Shown: positions 53,482 to 63,133 of the stretch, one piece after another
How positions within the stretch are numbered: position 1 is the first letter of the stretch
How the letters are laid out: every line of letters begins with the position of its first letter
Program-made: the position numbers and the translations under genes
The notes under the pieces: model-generated
What the model was told of the DNA's origin: nothing
The model's input: the letters and a program-made list of their open reading frames with translations, nothing else
Database searches by the model: none
Assembly (NCBI RefSeq): GCF_013393365.1
Contig: NZ_AP022321.1
Span: 1,088,001-1,152,000, forward strand
DNA: 64,000 nucleotides
Source of the DNA: Veillonella nakazawae
Lineage (GTDB): Bacteria; Bacillota; Negativicutes; Veillonellales; Veillonellaceae
Reading direction: 5' to 3'

Positions 53482-54317
53482 TATTGTACCCCCATAATTT
53501 CATTAACAAAGGCTATACCTTGCTCAGCGCTTGGTGCTTTGCCATGCCAACCTGCTTGGCCTTCCATTTCTTCAACGCCCTTACCTTTTACAGTATGCAT
53601 TACAATGCAAGTTGGGCCTTCTGTGAAAGCTTTAGCTGCTTCAATAGCATTATGAAGTTCATCAAGATCATGACCATTTACTTCAATAACATTCCAGTTA
53701 AAAGCTTTAAATTTCTCAGGAATAGGCAATGGAGAAAGAACTTTAGTAATATCTCCATCAATTTGAAGACCATTAAAGTCGACAAAAGCAGTTAAGTTAT
53801 TGAGTTTGTAATGGCCGGCAAACATAGCAGCTTCCCATACTTGACCTTCTTCAAGTTCACCATCACCAAGAATGGAATAAACACGGTAATCTGCATTGTC
53901 GATTTTACCAGCCAATGCCATGCCACATGCTGCAGAGATACCTTGACCCAAGGAACCTGTGGACATATCAACACCTGGAGTATGTTTCATATCAGGGTGA
54001 CCTTGTAACATATGGTCAATTTTACGTAAATTCAAAAGCTCATCTTTAGAAAAGTAACCTTTTTCAGCCAATGTAGCATATAATGCAGGTGCTGCATGAC
54101 CTTTAGAAAGGACAAAGCGATCTCTATTAGGAGCTTTTGGATTTGCTGGATCTACATTCATTTCTACATAGTACAACAAGGCCATCACATCGGCGATGGA
54201 TAGAGAACCACCTGGGTGACCAGATTTCGCTGCTGTTACAGACTGAACAATACTCACGCGAATAGCTTTTGCCTTCTCTTGAACTAGTTGTTTAACATCT
54301 TGTGTTAATGTAGCCAT
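53481..54317 (-). CDS. Transketolase, N-terminal subunit
   Basis: The thiamine-diphosphate-binding half (278 residues). KSGHPGGSLSIADVMALLYY, DRFVLSKGHAAPALYA, and the ThDP motif GDGELEEGQVWEAAMFA through NNLTAFVDFN are clear. Split transketolases of this sort are common in Firmicutes and archaea. The stop overlaps the next start by one base, which favours equal synthesis of the subunits. Confidence 0.95.
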   Translation of the reverse strand: MATLTQDVKQLVQEKAKAIRVSIVQSVTAAKSGHPGGSLSIADVMALLYYVEMNVDPANPKAPNRDRFVLSKGHAAPALYATLAEKGYFSKDELLNLRKIDHMLQGHPDMKHTPGVDMSTGSLGQGISAACGMALAGKIDNADYRVYSILGDGELEEGQVWEAAMFAGHYKLNNLTAFVDFNGLQIDGDITKVLSPLPIPEKFKAFNWNVIEVNGHDLDELHNAIEAAKAFTEGPTCIVMHTVKGKGVEEMEGQAGWHGKAPSAEQGIAFVNEIMGVQ

Positions 54318-54350
54318 AGAGACCTCACTTTCTGGATTAGATCCAATATA

Positions 54351-55451
54351 TTAATAATTTTTAAGTAATGAAATAGCGATTTCTGCATTGCGTTGAGAGT
54401 TAACACGCAACGCTTCAATACGATCATAAGATGCTTGGTACTCTTCTCTTGAATTTAAGAGCTTATGACATCTCTGATATAAAGCCTCTTCTCTAAGATG
54501 GGTCATTGTACCGATTGGTTCTTGACCAATCATATGTAAGAAACTAGTGATTTTAGGATCGTAGGAAATGCCAATTACAGGTTTCTTCATTAAAGAACTA
54601 AATACTAATGCATGAAGACGTATGCCAATCATAAGGTCTACATTCCCCGACAAGGATACTTGTTCCTCTGTAGAGAATGGTCCTTCAAGAACAATAGCTC
54701 CTTTTGGCATATAACTAGCAATAATTTTAGCTTCTTTTGTATCCTCTGGATGAGACATAGGTATAAATATAATCTCTACATTATCCTGTTCTTGCAGTCG
54801 ACTTAAGACATTGGCTAGTGATTCACGGTATTCTGTATCATCTTTCCAACTACGAACAGCTACTCCGATTCGTTTTGGAGCTTCTGTGGATATAGGTAGC
54901 TTTGATGTATAGCCGTCTAGAATGCGTTTTCCAATATTCAAATCAGCTGGTTGCATGGCTAATACAGCATCAGCCGTAACCTCAACATCTTCAATTCCTA
55001 AGGAATCTAATTCAGATTTAGAAATAGAATCACGAACCGTTATAGTATCAACAAAACGCAAAACAAAGCTAACAGCTTTCCTTGTAGAAGGGCGATTTAA
55101 AGGTCCAATACCTTGTGAGTATAGCATCACCTTTTTACCCATCATTTTTGCTAAAGCCATAATACTTAAGTAGTAATATGTATTGCGAATACTAGTAGCA
55201 TCTTGTAACAGGCTGCCTCCACCACTGATAACTAAATCAGAATTTGAAATAGCCTTTAGAATACCGAATGCAGAAAAGGTTCCCACCGCATGAATATTGT
55301 GCTTTTTGCTCGTCTCTGTAGGATTACCAGAAATAACCGTAATATGCGCATCTGCTTCCTCTTTACGAATGGCATCGATAATAGCACAAAGCATTGCTTC
55401 ATCACCAGCATTACCAAAACCATAGTAGCCAGAGATAACAATATTACTCAT
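54351..55451 (-). CDS. csaB: CsaB-like polysaccharide pyruvyl transferase
   Basis: A 366-residue protein of the pyruvyl-transferase superfamily: GYYGFGNAGDEAML, VISGGGSLLQD, LYSQGIGPLNRP, and GIRLHALVFSSLMKKPVIGISYDPK. In Bacillus, CsaB pyruvylates cell-wall polymers that bind SLH domains. I start at the ATG at 55451 with GGAGG 6 nt upstream; the frame extends to a TTG two codons earlier. It overlaps the DUF5693 gene by 8 bp. The acceptor in a diderm is unknown. Confidence 0.88.
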   Translation of the reverse strand: MSNIVISGYYGFGNAGDEAMLCAIIDAIRKEEADAHITVISGNPTETSKKHNIHAVGTFSAFGILKAISNSDLVISGGGSLLQDATSIRNTYYYLSIMALAKMMGKKVMLYSQGIGPLNRPSTRKAVSFVLRFVDTITVRDSISKSELDSLGIEDVEVTADAVLAMQPADLNIGKRILDGYTSKLPISTEAPKRIGVAVRSWKDDTEYRESLANVLSRLQEQDNVEIIFIPMSHPEDTKEAKIIASYMPKGAIVLEGPFSTEEQVSLSGNVDLMIGIRLHALVFSSLMKKPVIGISYDPKITSFLHMIGQEPIGTMTHLREEALYQRCHKLLNSREEYQASYDRIEALRVNSQRNAEIAISLLKNY

Positions 55452-57486
55452 GGTCAACCTCCCGAGCTTGGAACCATTGTGTTACATACATCATGAAACG
55501 AACAGCAATGATAAGAAGCAAACCTAAGAGCGCACCAATTAACAAACCATCATATCCACGCATAATAGACATGAATACAGGAGTTCTAATATGACAGAAA
55601 GTTTCAACCATAGACGCTATGCCAATAACACCAGCAATAGTTAATAAGAAATGGATCACTGTAGGCCATTTGCGTAGGAATGCAAATGTAGCTAACATTA
55701 ATGCAGGATGACCAATAATGAACTCTTTTTCTCTAGGTCTTGCATACATTGTATTTTCAAGAAAACGACGAAGCATGAGTTCAACTCCTGGTACAGGAAC
55801 ACCTGCTGTATGACCGCTTCGGCCAACAAATACCCATGCCACACCACCAAGAGCAGCCATTACAAAGAATACGTAGAACTTAACATCCATTGTTAAAAAT
55901 TCAACTACAAATTTCTTTGCTTCTTCTTTAGAGTTAATCATACGACCTTTCCACAATGGGAAACGTTGTAAATAAGCGATAATCACTAATACAACTGGAA
56001 GTACAAATGTTAACTTAACACCTCTAAAGATAGCAAATTCCATAAAGAATTTCGTATTTCCTAGCAAAGATGCAATATACATACCGCCAATAGCTGCAAA
56101 GAGTGCAGCAATTACGAGATAAAGAACTGCTAATACGGTAGATTTAATAGCACCTAATGGACGAGCACCATCATAACGACGCCATTCTTCCATCAAACGG
56201 ATCATAGCACCTACAGGAGCCATAATAGCACTAGATAAGGCCCAAATTTGAGTAATCAGTGTGCCACTTGTAATGATGAATAATACTACAGATACAAGAG
56301 ATATTCCAAAGAATGCGACCAATTGTGTATGTTTACGCATTGGAAGTAACATTTGACCAACGTAAACGAAAAGTGCAATAGCACCTATCATAGTAATAAC
56401 AACTAACAATGGATTAGGTGTATATGGTGGATAAATATCAGCAGGACCAAATTCATAACCTTTTGTAGATAATTTTTCAGTAGTCATACCAATATAGTTA
56501 ATGGTAGTTTGTAATACTGTTTCATTATTTACACCCGTTTCATACATAGGGAATAAATTGAAACGAATATTTCGTTCAATATCACTAATATAGAAACGTT
56601 GTGCCGCTTCTTCAGGAGTAATTTTCTTTAATTCGTCCTTAGCAATTGTATATACACGACCAACGCTATAATTCTCTTTAGCAGCCATTTCTAAGAAACC
56701 TTGTTGTGGCTCATATTGAAGTTGGTTAACAGCTTCGATACCAACTAAAGGAATGTGATTTTTATGTAATAATTCTAAGGTTTCATCAGTTAAGTTAGGC
56801 GCACCAAGAGCTTCTTTGCCAGCAAAAATCATACCAGTAACATGTGGAATTCCTTCAAGGCGTTTAAATAGATATTGAAGGTCTTCAGACGTTACATTTC
56901 TATAATTTGTAGGTCGAACAATAACATTAAATCCACGATTAGCAACTTCTTGAGCTTGAAGCTTGGAAATACCAAGATTCATTTTTAGATAGCTATCTGC
57001 AGTAGCACCATATAACTCAAGAACCGGACCAATACTTGTATTGAGCTCTTTAACTTTATCTTTACCAATACGATGATATAAATCTTCCCGAATTTCTTTA
57101 TAATAGCCTTCTTTACCAGAAATCAAAGCTACATAAGTTGCACCATGTTTCACGGATGCCCCATTAACACGGACAGAATCCATTTCTTCGGAAGATAATA
57201 CCTTAACTTGACCTGCATCTTTAGCTTTTTCTAAGGTGCGATCATAAATGGCAAATGCTGTTACACCTGCATTGCGAAGCGCATCAAAGGCCTCTTGTTG
57301 ACTACGTTTTTCAAAAGCATTAGCCCGTAAAACAGCATCATAATCTACGATATTTTCTATATGGTTTTGAGATTTTTCTATCTGATGGCGTTCAAATACT
57401 AAGTATAAAGAGGATATAAGGCCTACAATAATACATAATATAAGAATCCAAGAATACTTACTTTTCTGGGTGTTCCGATGATTCAC
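55444..57486 (-). CDS. DUF5693-family polytopic membrane protein
   Basis: A 680-residue protein: one membrane segment at about 13-30, an external region to about 350 (RANAFEKRSQQEAFDALRNA, FNVIVRPTNYRN, GIPHVTGMIFAGKEALGAP), then about nine membrane helices to the C-terminus. It fits DUF5693, often next to csaB in Firmicutes and of unknown function. A polymer export or assembly role tied to CsaB is inference from the neighbour and the 8-bp overlap. Confidence 0.85.
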   Translation of the reverse strand: MNHRNTQKSKYSWILILCIIVGLISSLYLVFERHQIEKSQNHIENIVDYDAVLRANAFEKRSQQEAFDALRNAGVTAFAIYDRTLEKAKDAGQVKVLSSEEMDSVRVNGASVKHGATYVALISGKEGYYKEIREDLYHRIGKDKVKELNTSIGPVLELYGATADSYLKMNLGISKLQAQEVANRGFNVIVRPTNYRNVTSEDLQYLFKRLEGIPHVTGMIFAGKEALGAPNLTDETLELLHKNHIPLVGIEAVNQLQYEPQQGFLEMAAKENYSVGRVYTIAKDELKKITPEEAAQRFYISDIERNIRFNLFPMYETGVNNETVLQTTINYIGMTTEKLSTKGYEFGPADIYPPYTPNPLLVVITMIGAIALFVYVGQMLLPMRKHTQLVAFFGISLVSVVLFIITSGTLITQIWALSSAIMAPVGAMIRLMEEWRRYDGARPLGAIKSTVLAVLYLVIAALFAAIGGMYIASLLGNTKFFMEFAIFRGVKLTFVLPVVLVIIAYLQRFPLWKGRMINSKEEAKKFVVEFLTMDVKFYVFFVMAALGGVAWVFVGRSGHTAGVPVPGVELMLRRFLENTMYARPREKEFIIGHPALMLATFAFLRKWPTVIHFLLTIAGVIGIASMVETFCHIRTPVFMSIMRGYDGLLIGALLGLLLIIAVRFMMYVTQWFQAREVDHE

Positions 57487-57498
57487 GACAAATCCTTT

Positions 57499-58194
57499 CT
57501 AGTTGAGCACTGGTTTAACTTTAATGTGAATTTCACCATTATCGATAGTTAAGCTTTCTGCTTTTACAGGAATAGGGAAGTTATTGAAGTTATAGATTTC
57601 AGTAGCTTCTAGTACATTAGATGTTAAACCTGGGATAGTAGCACCATTAATGGTGAATTTCTTAGGTGCAAATAATAAAGTATTATCCTTTAATTCTAAA
57701 TTGCCATCTAATTTAACAGCGCCTTTAAATACCATACCTACATTCATCTTGCCAGTTAAACTAATGTTATCTTTACTAATATTTACTTGTACATCTTGAA
57801 TTTCACTGCCTGCTTGAGTGCTTAAAAATGTTGCTAAATCTTCATTAGTAACTATACCGTCAATACTTGAGTTTCCTACTCTAACAACATCTATTTCTTG
57901 GCTAGCCAATAATGAAATTGGATTCACTAGAATTTGTGTTGCATCATATTTGAAGTTTGCAAAATTTAATTTACCAAGTTTTACATCATCTAAAGAACCG
58001 TATACATGATCAGCTTCACCATAAAGTAATTTGAATCCTGGTTGAGACTCAACATTTACAGTTTGAGCAGATGGTTTTAGGGAATCATTTAATTGTTTTT
58101 CAATACGAGAACTAATATAAGAAGGTAATAAAAATTGTGTTGCTGCTGCCAAGGCAATAATCAGCACTAGTACGAATAGTAAAAACTTTTTCAT
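57499..58194 (-). CDS. DUF2993 (LmeA-like) exported protein
   Basis: A 231-residue protein with an N-terminal signal or anchor (LLFVLVLIIALAAATQFLL) and a beta-rich domain with repeated ALS/AES-type strands, matching DUF2993. A mycobacterial member, LmeA, acts in lipomannan elongation; that does not fix a role here. It lies 8 bp downstream of prfB and 12 bp before the DUF5693 gene, so it may travel with the envelope group. Confidence 0.8.
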   Translation of the reverse strand: MKKFLLFVLVLIIALAAATQFLLPSYISSRIEKQLNDSLKPSAQTVNVESQPGFKLLYGEADHVYGSLDDVKLGKLNFANFKYDATQILVNPISLLASQEIDVVRVGNSSIDGIVTNEDLATFLSTQAGSEIQDVQVNISKDNISLTGKMNVGMVFKGAVKLDGNLELKDNTLLFAPKKFTINGATIPGLTSNVLEATEIYNFNNFPIPVKAESLTIDNGEIHIKVKPVLN

Positions 58195-58202
58195 AAGAAC
58201 TC

Positions 58203-59310
58203 CTAAACTGTTAAATTTGCTTCTTTTTTCAAGAAGCCTTCCATAAATTGATCTAAATTACCATCCATAACGGATTGTACATTCCCTGTTTCAACCCCTG
58301 TACGATGATCCTTAACGAGATTATATGGGTGGAATACGTAGGAGCGAATTTGACTGCCCCATTCAATGGCTTGGTATGTACCACCTATTTGCTCTTTAAG
58401 TTCTGCTTGTTTTTCTAATTCTAATTCAAATAATTTTGCTCGTAATAAACGTAATGCTTGTTCCCTATTTTGCATTTGGGAACGCTGTGATTGACATTGA
58501 ACTACAATACCAGTGGGTCTATGGGTCATACGTACAGCCGAATCTGTTTTATTAATATGCTGACCACCAGCACCACTAGCTCGATATGTATCTACTTGTA
58601 CATCCTTCATGTCTATATTAATTTCTACTGTATCATCAATTTCTGGCATTACATCAACAGCAGCAAAGGATGTATGACGACGTGCTGCAGCATCAAATGG
58701 TGAGATACGAACAAGACGGTGTACGCCTTTTTCAGATTTCAAATAGCCAAAAGCATTTTCACCTTTAATTAAAAATGTAGCAGATTTAGTGCCCGCCTCA
58801 TCACCGGGCTGTTCGTCCATCAATTCAATAGAAAATCCTGCTTTTTCAGCCCAACGCAAGTACATGCGAATGAGCATAGAACACCAATCTTGTGCTTCTG
58901 TACCACCTGCACCAGCATGGAATGTTAAGATCGCATTATTAGCATCATACTCACCACTAAGCAATAAAAGAACCTCTTGTTTTTCTACAGTTTCTTCTAT
59001 TTGTTGAACATAATCCTTAATCTCTCCTTCTAGAGAACGATCATCTTCCTCTATAGCCATCTCTAGCATCACATTCGCATCTTCGATGTCACTAACAAGT
59101 TGTTTATAGCTTTCTACAGCATTCTTTAATTGTGTAGCCTCTTGAGAAATCTCACGAGCCTTATCAGGATCGTCCCAAAATGTAGGGTCGCTCATTTGTA
59201 CATCTAGTGTAAAGATTCGATCCTCTTTCTGAGCGATGTTAAAGTGAATCCCTCATTCCATAAATACGTTCTTCAAGATTAGAAATAATCGGTTTTAAAT
59301 CTTCTAACAA
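58203..59310 (-). CDS. prfB: Peptide chain release factor 2, with programmed +1 frameshift
   Basis: Releases chains at UGA and UAA. The main frame (from about 59240) has SPF (203-205) for stop recognition and GGQ (248-250) in SGAGGQHINK, numbered over the full 368 residues. The first 23 codons lie in another frame: a TTG at 59310 (GGTGGTGA upstream) reads LEDLKPIISNLEERIYGMRDSL, then TAA at 59239-59241. The slip site is CTT TAA C after an AGGGA Shine-Dalgarno-like stretch; a +1 shift continues into NIAQKEDRIFTLDVQ and MSDPTFW. The usual site has UGA, so UAA here is notable. Confidence 0.95.
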
Positions 59311-59378
59311 TTTATGTTCACCACCTTTTACTTATTAGCTTATTACATCGATAAATTATCACCTTAATAAAATAGAAA

Positions 59379-59423
59379 AATGGCCGTTGCCCAGAAGGAA
59401 ATCCCATTGAGCAACGTGCCATT
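59379..59423 (-). terminator. Terminator of secA
   Basis: A long hairpin with AATGGCCGTTGC (59379-59390) pairing GCAACGTGCCATT (59411-59423) with one bulge; the minus strand ends in TTTTTCTATTTT. It lies 8 bp beyond the secA stop. Confidence 0.8.
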
Positions 59424-59431
59424 CACAAATC

Positions 59432-61867
59432 TTAATCTATGTTTTGTGGCTCCAACACATCTTCATGATGGGGTTGTGCACCTTCTAAGTGGTCAACTGG
59501 TTCTTCAATTTCTTGAATCAATTGTGCACGAATTTTGTATAACGCCATGATTGTTTCATCTTGAATTGCAGCAATCATGTTTTGGAACATATCAAAGGCT
59601 TCAAATTTATATTCCACCAATGGATTTTTTTGGCCATATGCACGAAGGCCAATACCTTCACGCAACATATCCATATTATCCAAATGTTCCATCCATTTGT
59701 TATCAACAACGCGCAACATAATAGCCTTTTCAAGTTGGCCAAACATAGCATCACCAAGCATATCAACGCGATCTTGATATTCAGCATGAGCAATTTCAAG
59801 TAAACGTTCTAACAATTCTTGACGGCTATACTCTTCCATATCTTGAGAGGACATAATCTCTTCTGTTAAGAAATATTGACTTAAATGCTTATAAAGACCT
59901 TCATAATCCCATTCTTCTGGATATAATTTTTCATCTGCATAAGCATCTACAGATTCAGTAACAAGTTTATCAATCATTTCATTGATTGTGTCACGTAAGG
60001 ATTCGTTACGTAAAATACGACGACGTTGTTCGTATAATACTTCACGTTGTTGATTCATAACATCATCATACTCAAGGACATATTTACGAATATTATAGTT
60101 ATGATCTTCTACTTTCTTTTGAGCACGTTCAATAGATTTAGTAATCAAAGAATGCTCAATAGGCTCATCCTCTTCCATGCCTAGTTTATCCATGATACCT
60201 GTAATATTATCAGCACCAAAGATACGCATTAAATCATCTTCTAAGGATAAGAAGAATTGAGAGGAACCTGGGTCACCTTGACGACCAGCACGACCACGCA
60301 ACTGATTATCGATACGGCGACTTTCATGACGTTCAGTACCTAAGATAGCCAAACCGCCTAATTCAGGGACACCTTCACCAAGTGTGATATCAGTACCACG
60401 ACCAGCCATGTTTGTAGCGATTGTCACCATGCCCATTTGACCAGCATCTGCAACAATTTCCGCTTCTTTTTCATGATGTTTAGCATTCAATACTTTATGT
60501 GGTACCCCTGAACGTAATAACATATCTGAAAGTTCTTCAGATTGAGTAATAGATGTAGTACCAATCAAAATTGGTTGACCTGTTTGATGGCGTTCTACAG
60601 CATTACGTACTACGGCACGATATTTAGCTGCCTTTGTTTTAAAGATTTGATCAGGCAAATCTATACGAGCCAATGGTTTATTTGGAGGAATAGGTAATAC
60701 TTCCAAACCGTAAATATCGATAAACTCTTTTTCCTCTGTTTTGGCTGTACCAGTCATACCAGCAAGCTTTTTATACATACGGAAATAGTTTTGGAATGTA
60801 ACAGAAGCCAATGTTTGGCTTTCACGTTCAACCTTCAATCCTTCTTTAGCTTCGATTGCTTGGTGTAAACCATCGGAATAACGACGACCAAACATCAAAC
60901 GACCTGTGAATTCATCGACGATAACAACTTCACCATCTTTAACTACATAGTCAGTATCGCGATGCATCATAGCATATGCACGAAGAGATGCACCAAGTAG
61001 ATGATTTAACTCAATGTTTTCTGCATCATACAAGTTTTCAACACCAAGCATTTTTTCGACTTTAGCAATACCAGAATCTGTAGGTGCAATAGTCTTTTGT
61101 TTTTCATCAATTGTATAATCTTCATCTTTCACAAGATGAGGAACAATTTTAGCTAACTTATAGTAATTATCTGTGGAACGTTGACCAGGACCAGAAATAA
61201 TTAGTGGAGTTCTCGCTTCATCGATAAGGATGGAGTCAACTTCATCGACAATTGCATAATTCAATGGACGTTGTACCATTTGTGATACATCAGATACCAT
61301 GTTATCGCGCAAATAGTCAAAACCAAACTCATTATTTGTACCATATGTAATGTCGCATGCATATGCTTCTTTACGTTGGTTAAAATCGAGATTAGCTACA
61401 ATAAGACCTGTAGAAAGGCCTAAGAAGTTATATAAACGCCCCATTTGTTCGCTATCGCGAGTCGCCAAATAATCATTTACTGTAACAACATGTACCCCAT
61501 TACCTGTCAATGCATTTAGATATACTGGTAATGTAGCAACTAATGTTTTACCTTCACCAGTACGCATTTCTGCGATATTACCTCTATGAAGGCAAATACC
61601 ACCAATCAACTGTACATCAAAATGACGCATGCCTAACACGCGTTTAGACGCTTCACGAACTACGGCAAATGCTTCTGGTAAAATGTCGTCTAACGTTTCC
61701 CCTTTTTGCAAACGACGTTTAAACTCATCGGTTTTCGCTACTAAGTTAGCATCACTTAATTTAACATAATTCGGTTCAATTTCATTAATATGATCAGCAA
61801 TAGCACGCATTTTCTTGATTTCTTTTGCGTTATTATTGCCTAATAGCCTTTGTAAAAAGCTTAACAA
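59432..61867 (-). CDS. secA: Preprotein translocase ATPase SecA
   Basis: Drives protein export through SecYEG. About 811 residues with [14 protein letters not shown] (Walker A), [19 protein letters not shown] (Walker B and following), [13 protein letters not shown] and [21 protein letters not shown] place the start at the TTG at 61867, which has AGGAG 7 nt upstream and gives the family start [10 protein letters not shown]; the frame runs eight codons further to an ATG without a site. The C-terminus has no CxCxSG zinc motif for SecB. Its promoter overlaps an inverted repeat. Confidence 0.97.
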   Translation of the reverse strand: MLSFLQRLLGNNNAKEIKKMRAIADHINEIEPNYVKLSDANLVAKTDEFKRRLQKGETLDDILPEAFAVVREASKRVLGMRHFDVQLIGGICLHRGNIAEMRTGEGKTLVATLPVYLNALTGNGVHVVTVNDYLATRDSEQMGRLYNFLGLSTGLIVANLDFNQRKEAYACDITYGTNNEFGFDYLRDNMVSDVSQMVQRPLNYAIVDEVDSILIDEARTPLIISGPGQRSTDNYYKLAKIVPHLVKDEDYTIDEKQKTIAPTDSGIAKVEKMLGVENLYDAENIELNHLLGASLRAYAMMHRDTDYVVKDGEVVIVDEFTGRLMFGRRYSDGLHQAIEAKEGLKVERESQTLASVTFQNYFRMYKKLAGMTGTAKTEEKEFIDIYGLEVLPIPPNKPLARIDLPDQIFKTKAAKYRAVVRNAVERHQTGQPILIGTTSITQSEELSDMLLRSGVPHKVLNAKHHEKEAEIVADAGQMGMVTIATNMAGRGTDITLGEGVPELGGLAILGTERHESRRIDNQLRGRAGRQGDPGSSQFFLSLEDDLMRIFGADNITGIMDKLGMEEDEPIEHSLITKSIERAQKKVEDHNYNIRKYVLEYDDVMNQQREVLYEQRRRILRNESLRDTINEMIDKLVTESVDAYADEKLYPEEWDYEGLYKHLSQYFLTEEIMSSQDMEEYSRQELLERLLEIAHAEYQDRVDMLGDAMFGQLEKAIMLRVVDNKWMEHLDNMDMLREGIGLRAYGQKNPLVEYKFEAFDMFQNMIAAIQDETIMALYKIRAQLIQEIEEPVDHLEGAQPHHEDVLEPQNID

Positions 61868-61913
61868 ACAAATCACTCCTCTATAGGACATCTTACATTA
61901 TTTTATCTAATTT

Positions 61914-61942
61914 ATTATAACGAAAATGCCTTGAATAGTCAA
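61914..61942 (-). promoter_or_regulatory. Promoter of secA
   Basis: Minus-strand -35 TTGACT (61937-61942), 17-bp spacer, -10 TATAAT (61914-61919), 47 bp from the TTG start. Confidence 0.8.
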
Positions 61943-61958
61943 AGAATTCAAGGCATTT
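61924..61958. repeat. Inverted repeat around the secA -35 box
   Basis: Perfect 13-bp arms, AAATGCCTTGAAT (61924-61936) and its complement (61946-61958), with a 9-bp centre that contains most of the -35 hexamer. The minus strand reads TTTTCG after it, so it could also be a second, weak terminator for hpf. Confidence 0.75.
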
Positions 61959-61985
61959 CACGATTATTTATAGGTTTTTATAAAA

Positions 61986-62017
61986 AAGGTGGATGACTCA
62001 AAATGGTCATCCACCTT
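61986..62017 (-). terminator. Terminator of hpf
   Basis: A 12-bp perfect stem (AAGGTGGATGAC, 61986-61997, with 62006-62017) and 8-nt loop, followed on the minus strand by TTTTTTATAAAAA. Confidence 0.9.
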
Positions 62018-62083
62018 AGTATAATAATCGGCTGATTAAAAAAGTAGAAAGGAGTTAGGATTATTGTCAGCCGACATTATAGG

Positions 62084-62611
62084 TTATTGTAATTCTGGCT
62101 CGATCAAGCCATAGAATCCATCATGTCTACGATATACTACATTCATTGCTTCTGTTTCAGCATTGAAGAACATAAAGAAGTCATGACCAATAAGATTCAT
62201 TTGTAAAATAGCCTCTTCTACATCCATAGGACGTACTGCAAAGCGTTTGCGTTTTACAACTTCGATAGTTTCTTCTTCTACAGGAGCCGCTAAAGCTTCT
62301 GGATGGAAAGCCTCTTGTTTTTTGAAGCGTTTAGCTAAACGAGTTTTATGTTTGTGAATTTGACGTACGATTTTGTCTATTACCAAATCAATAGCCGCAT
62401 ACATATCATCGTTTGTTTCTACACCACGAAGAACAATTTTATTAACGAAGCATGTAAGTTCAACAGTAGATTTATCTTTTACAACGGATAAAACCGCTTG
62501 TGCATCTAACTCATCATCGAAGTAACGAGTTAATTTGCTCAATCTCTTTTCGATGTATGCTCTTAGAGCATCTGTCACTTCAATGTTTTTACCTCTGATT
62601 GCTACTTTCAT
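62084..62611 (-). CDS. hpf: Long-form ribosome hibernation promoting factor
   Basis: Dimerises 70S ribosomes into inactive 100S particles. The 175 residues show the YfiA/RaiA-like N-domain (MKVAIRGKNIEVTDALRAYI, then AIDLVIDKIVRQIHKHK) and the C-terminal dimerisation domain (VVKRKRFAVRPMDVEEAILQ, GHDFFMFFNAETEAMNVVYR). The two-domain length is that of long HPF in Firmicutes. It is a single-gene unit with its own promoter, an approximately 135-nt leader and a terminator. Confidence 0.97.
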   Translation of the reverse strand: MKVAIRGKNIEVTDALRAYIEKRLSKLTRYFDDELDAQAVLSVVKDKSTVELTCFVNKIVLRGVETNDDMYAAIDLVIDKIVRQIHKHKTRLAKRFKKQEAFHPEALAAPVEEETIEVVKRKRFAVRPMDVEEAILQMNLIGHDFFMFFNAETEAMNVVYRRHDGFYGLIEPELQ

Positions 62612-62638
62612 AAGTCAACACCCTTTCTAAAAATCATC

Positions 62639-62680
62639 CACGAGATACGAGTGTGTAGTATTTTTTACTTATCTCTCGTG
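62639..62680 (-). other. Hairpin in the hpf leader
   Basis: CACGAGA (minus strand, at 62674-62680) pairs with TCTCGTG (62639-62645) across about 28 nt, just upstream of the AAAGGGTG ribosome-binding site. It may influence translation or stability of the message; no known class is recognised. Confidence 0.4.
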
Positions 62681-62753
62681 TTATATTTAGTATTTCTACA
62701 TTCACATATAAAACTCCTCTTTTTTTCAAAAAGAATTTTATATTTTTTGTAGA

Positions 62754-62782
62754 ATTATAAATATTACTTTTAGTAGTAGCAA
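62754..62782 (-). promoter_or_regulatory. Promoter of hpf
   Basis: Minus-strand -35 TTGCTA (62777-62782), 17-bp spacer, -10 TATAAT (62754-62759). It begins within the tail of the cspA terminator. Confidence 0.72.
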
Positions 62783-62785
62783 AAA

Positions 62786-62813
62786 AACTCTGATATCATG
62801 CGATATCAGAGTT
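62786..62813 (-). terminator. Terminator of cspA
   Basis: A perfect 12-bp stem (62786-62797 with 62802-62813, 4-nt loop) followed by TTTTTGC on the minus strand, 38 bp after the cspA stop. Confidence 0.9.
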
Positions 62814-62851
62814 TTGCTATATGTTGCTTTTATGTATTTTTTGGTATGTTA

Positions 62852-63049
62852 TTACGCTTTTACAACGTTAGCAGCTTGAGGGCCACGGTTACCATCAACG
62901 ATATCAAACTCTACATTTTGACCTTCTGCCAAAGATTTGAAACCTTCGTCTTGGATCGCAGAGTAATGTACGAATACATCGCTACCGTCTTCGCGTTCAA
63001 TAAAACCATAACCTTTTTCTGCGCTGAACCATTTTACTTTACCTAACAT
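62852..63049 (-). CDS. cspA: Cold-shock-domain protein
   Basis: A 65-residue CSD protein that binds single-stranded RNA and DNA. RNP1 (KGYGFIE) and RNP2 (VFVHYSAI) are intact, in the usual order after [19 protein letters not shown] precedes the ATG. It is a single-gene unit; its leader of about 50 nt is short compared with that of cold-induced E. coli cspA, so constitutive expression is possible. Gene naming within the Csp family is arbitrary. Confidence 0.96.
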   Translation of the reverse strand: MLGKVKWFSAEKGYGFIEREDGSDVFVHYSAIQDEGFKSLAEGQNVEFDIVDGNRGPQAANVVKA

Positions 63050-63104
63050 GGTAACATCCTCCTAAAAATATATATATTGTCTTACTGTCTTGCACTACAC
63101 TTGT

Positions 63105-63133
63105 ATCATAACACAGCATGTATAAAATATCAA
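63105..63133 (-). promoter_or_regulatory. Promoter of cspA
   Basis: Minus-strand -35 TTGATA (63128-63133), 17-bp spacer, -10 TATGAT (63105-63110). The predicted start is near 63098. Confidence 0.65.

Noticed and set aside
62029..62073. Inverted repeat CGGCTGA/TCAGCCG downstream of hpf
   Set aside because: Loop of about 31 nt and no U-tract after it; the adjacent hairpin at 61986-62017 is a better terminator, so this is probably chance or minor trailer structure.
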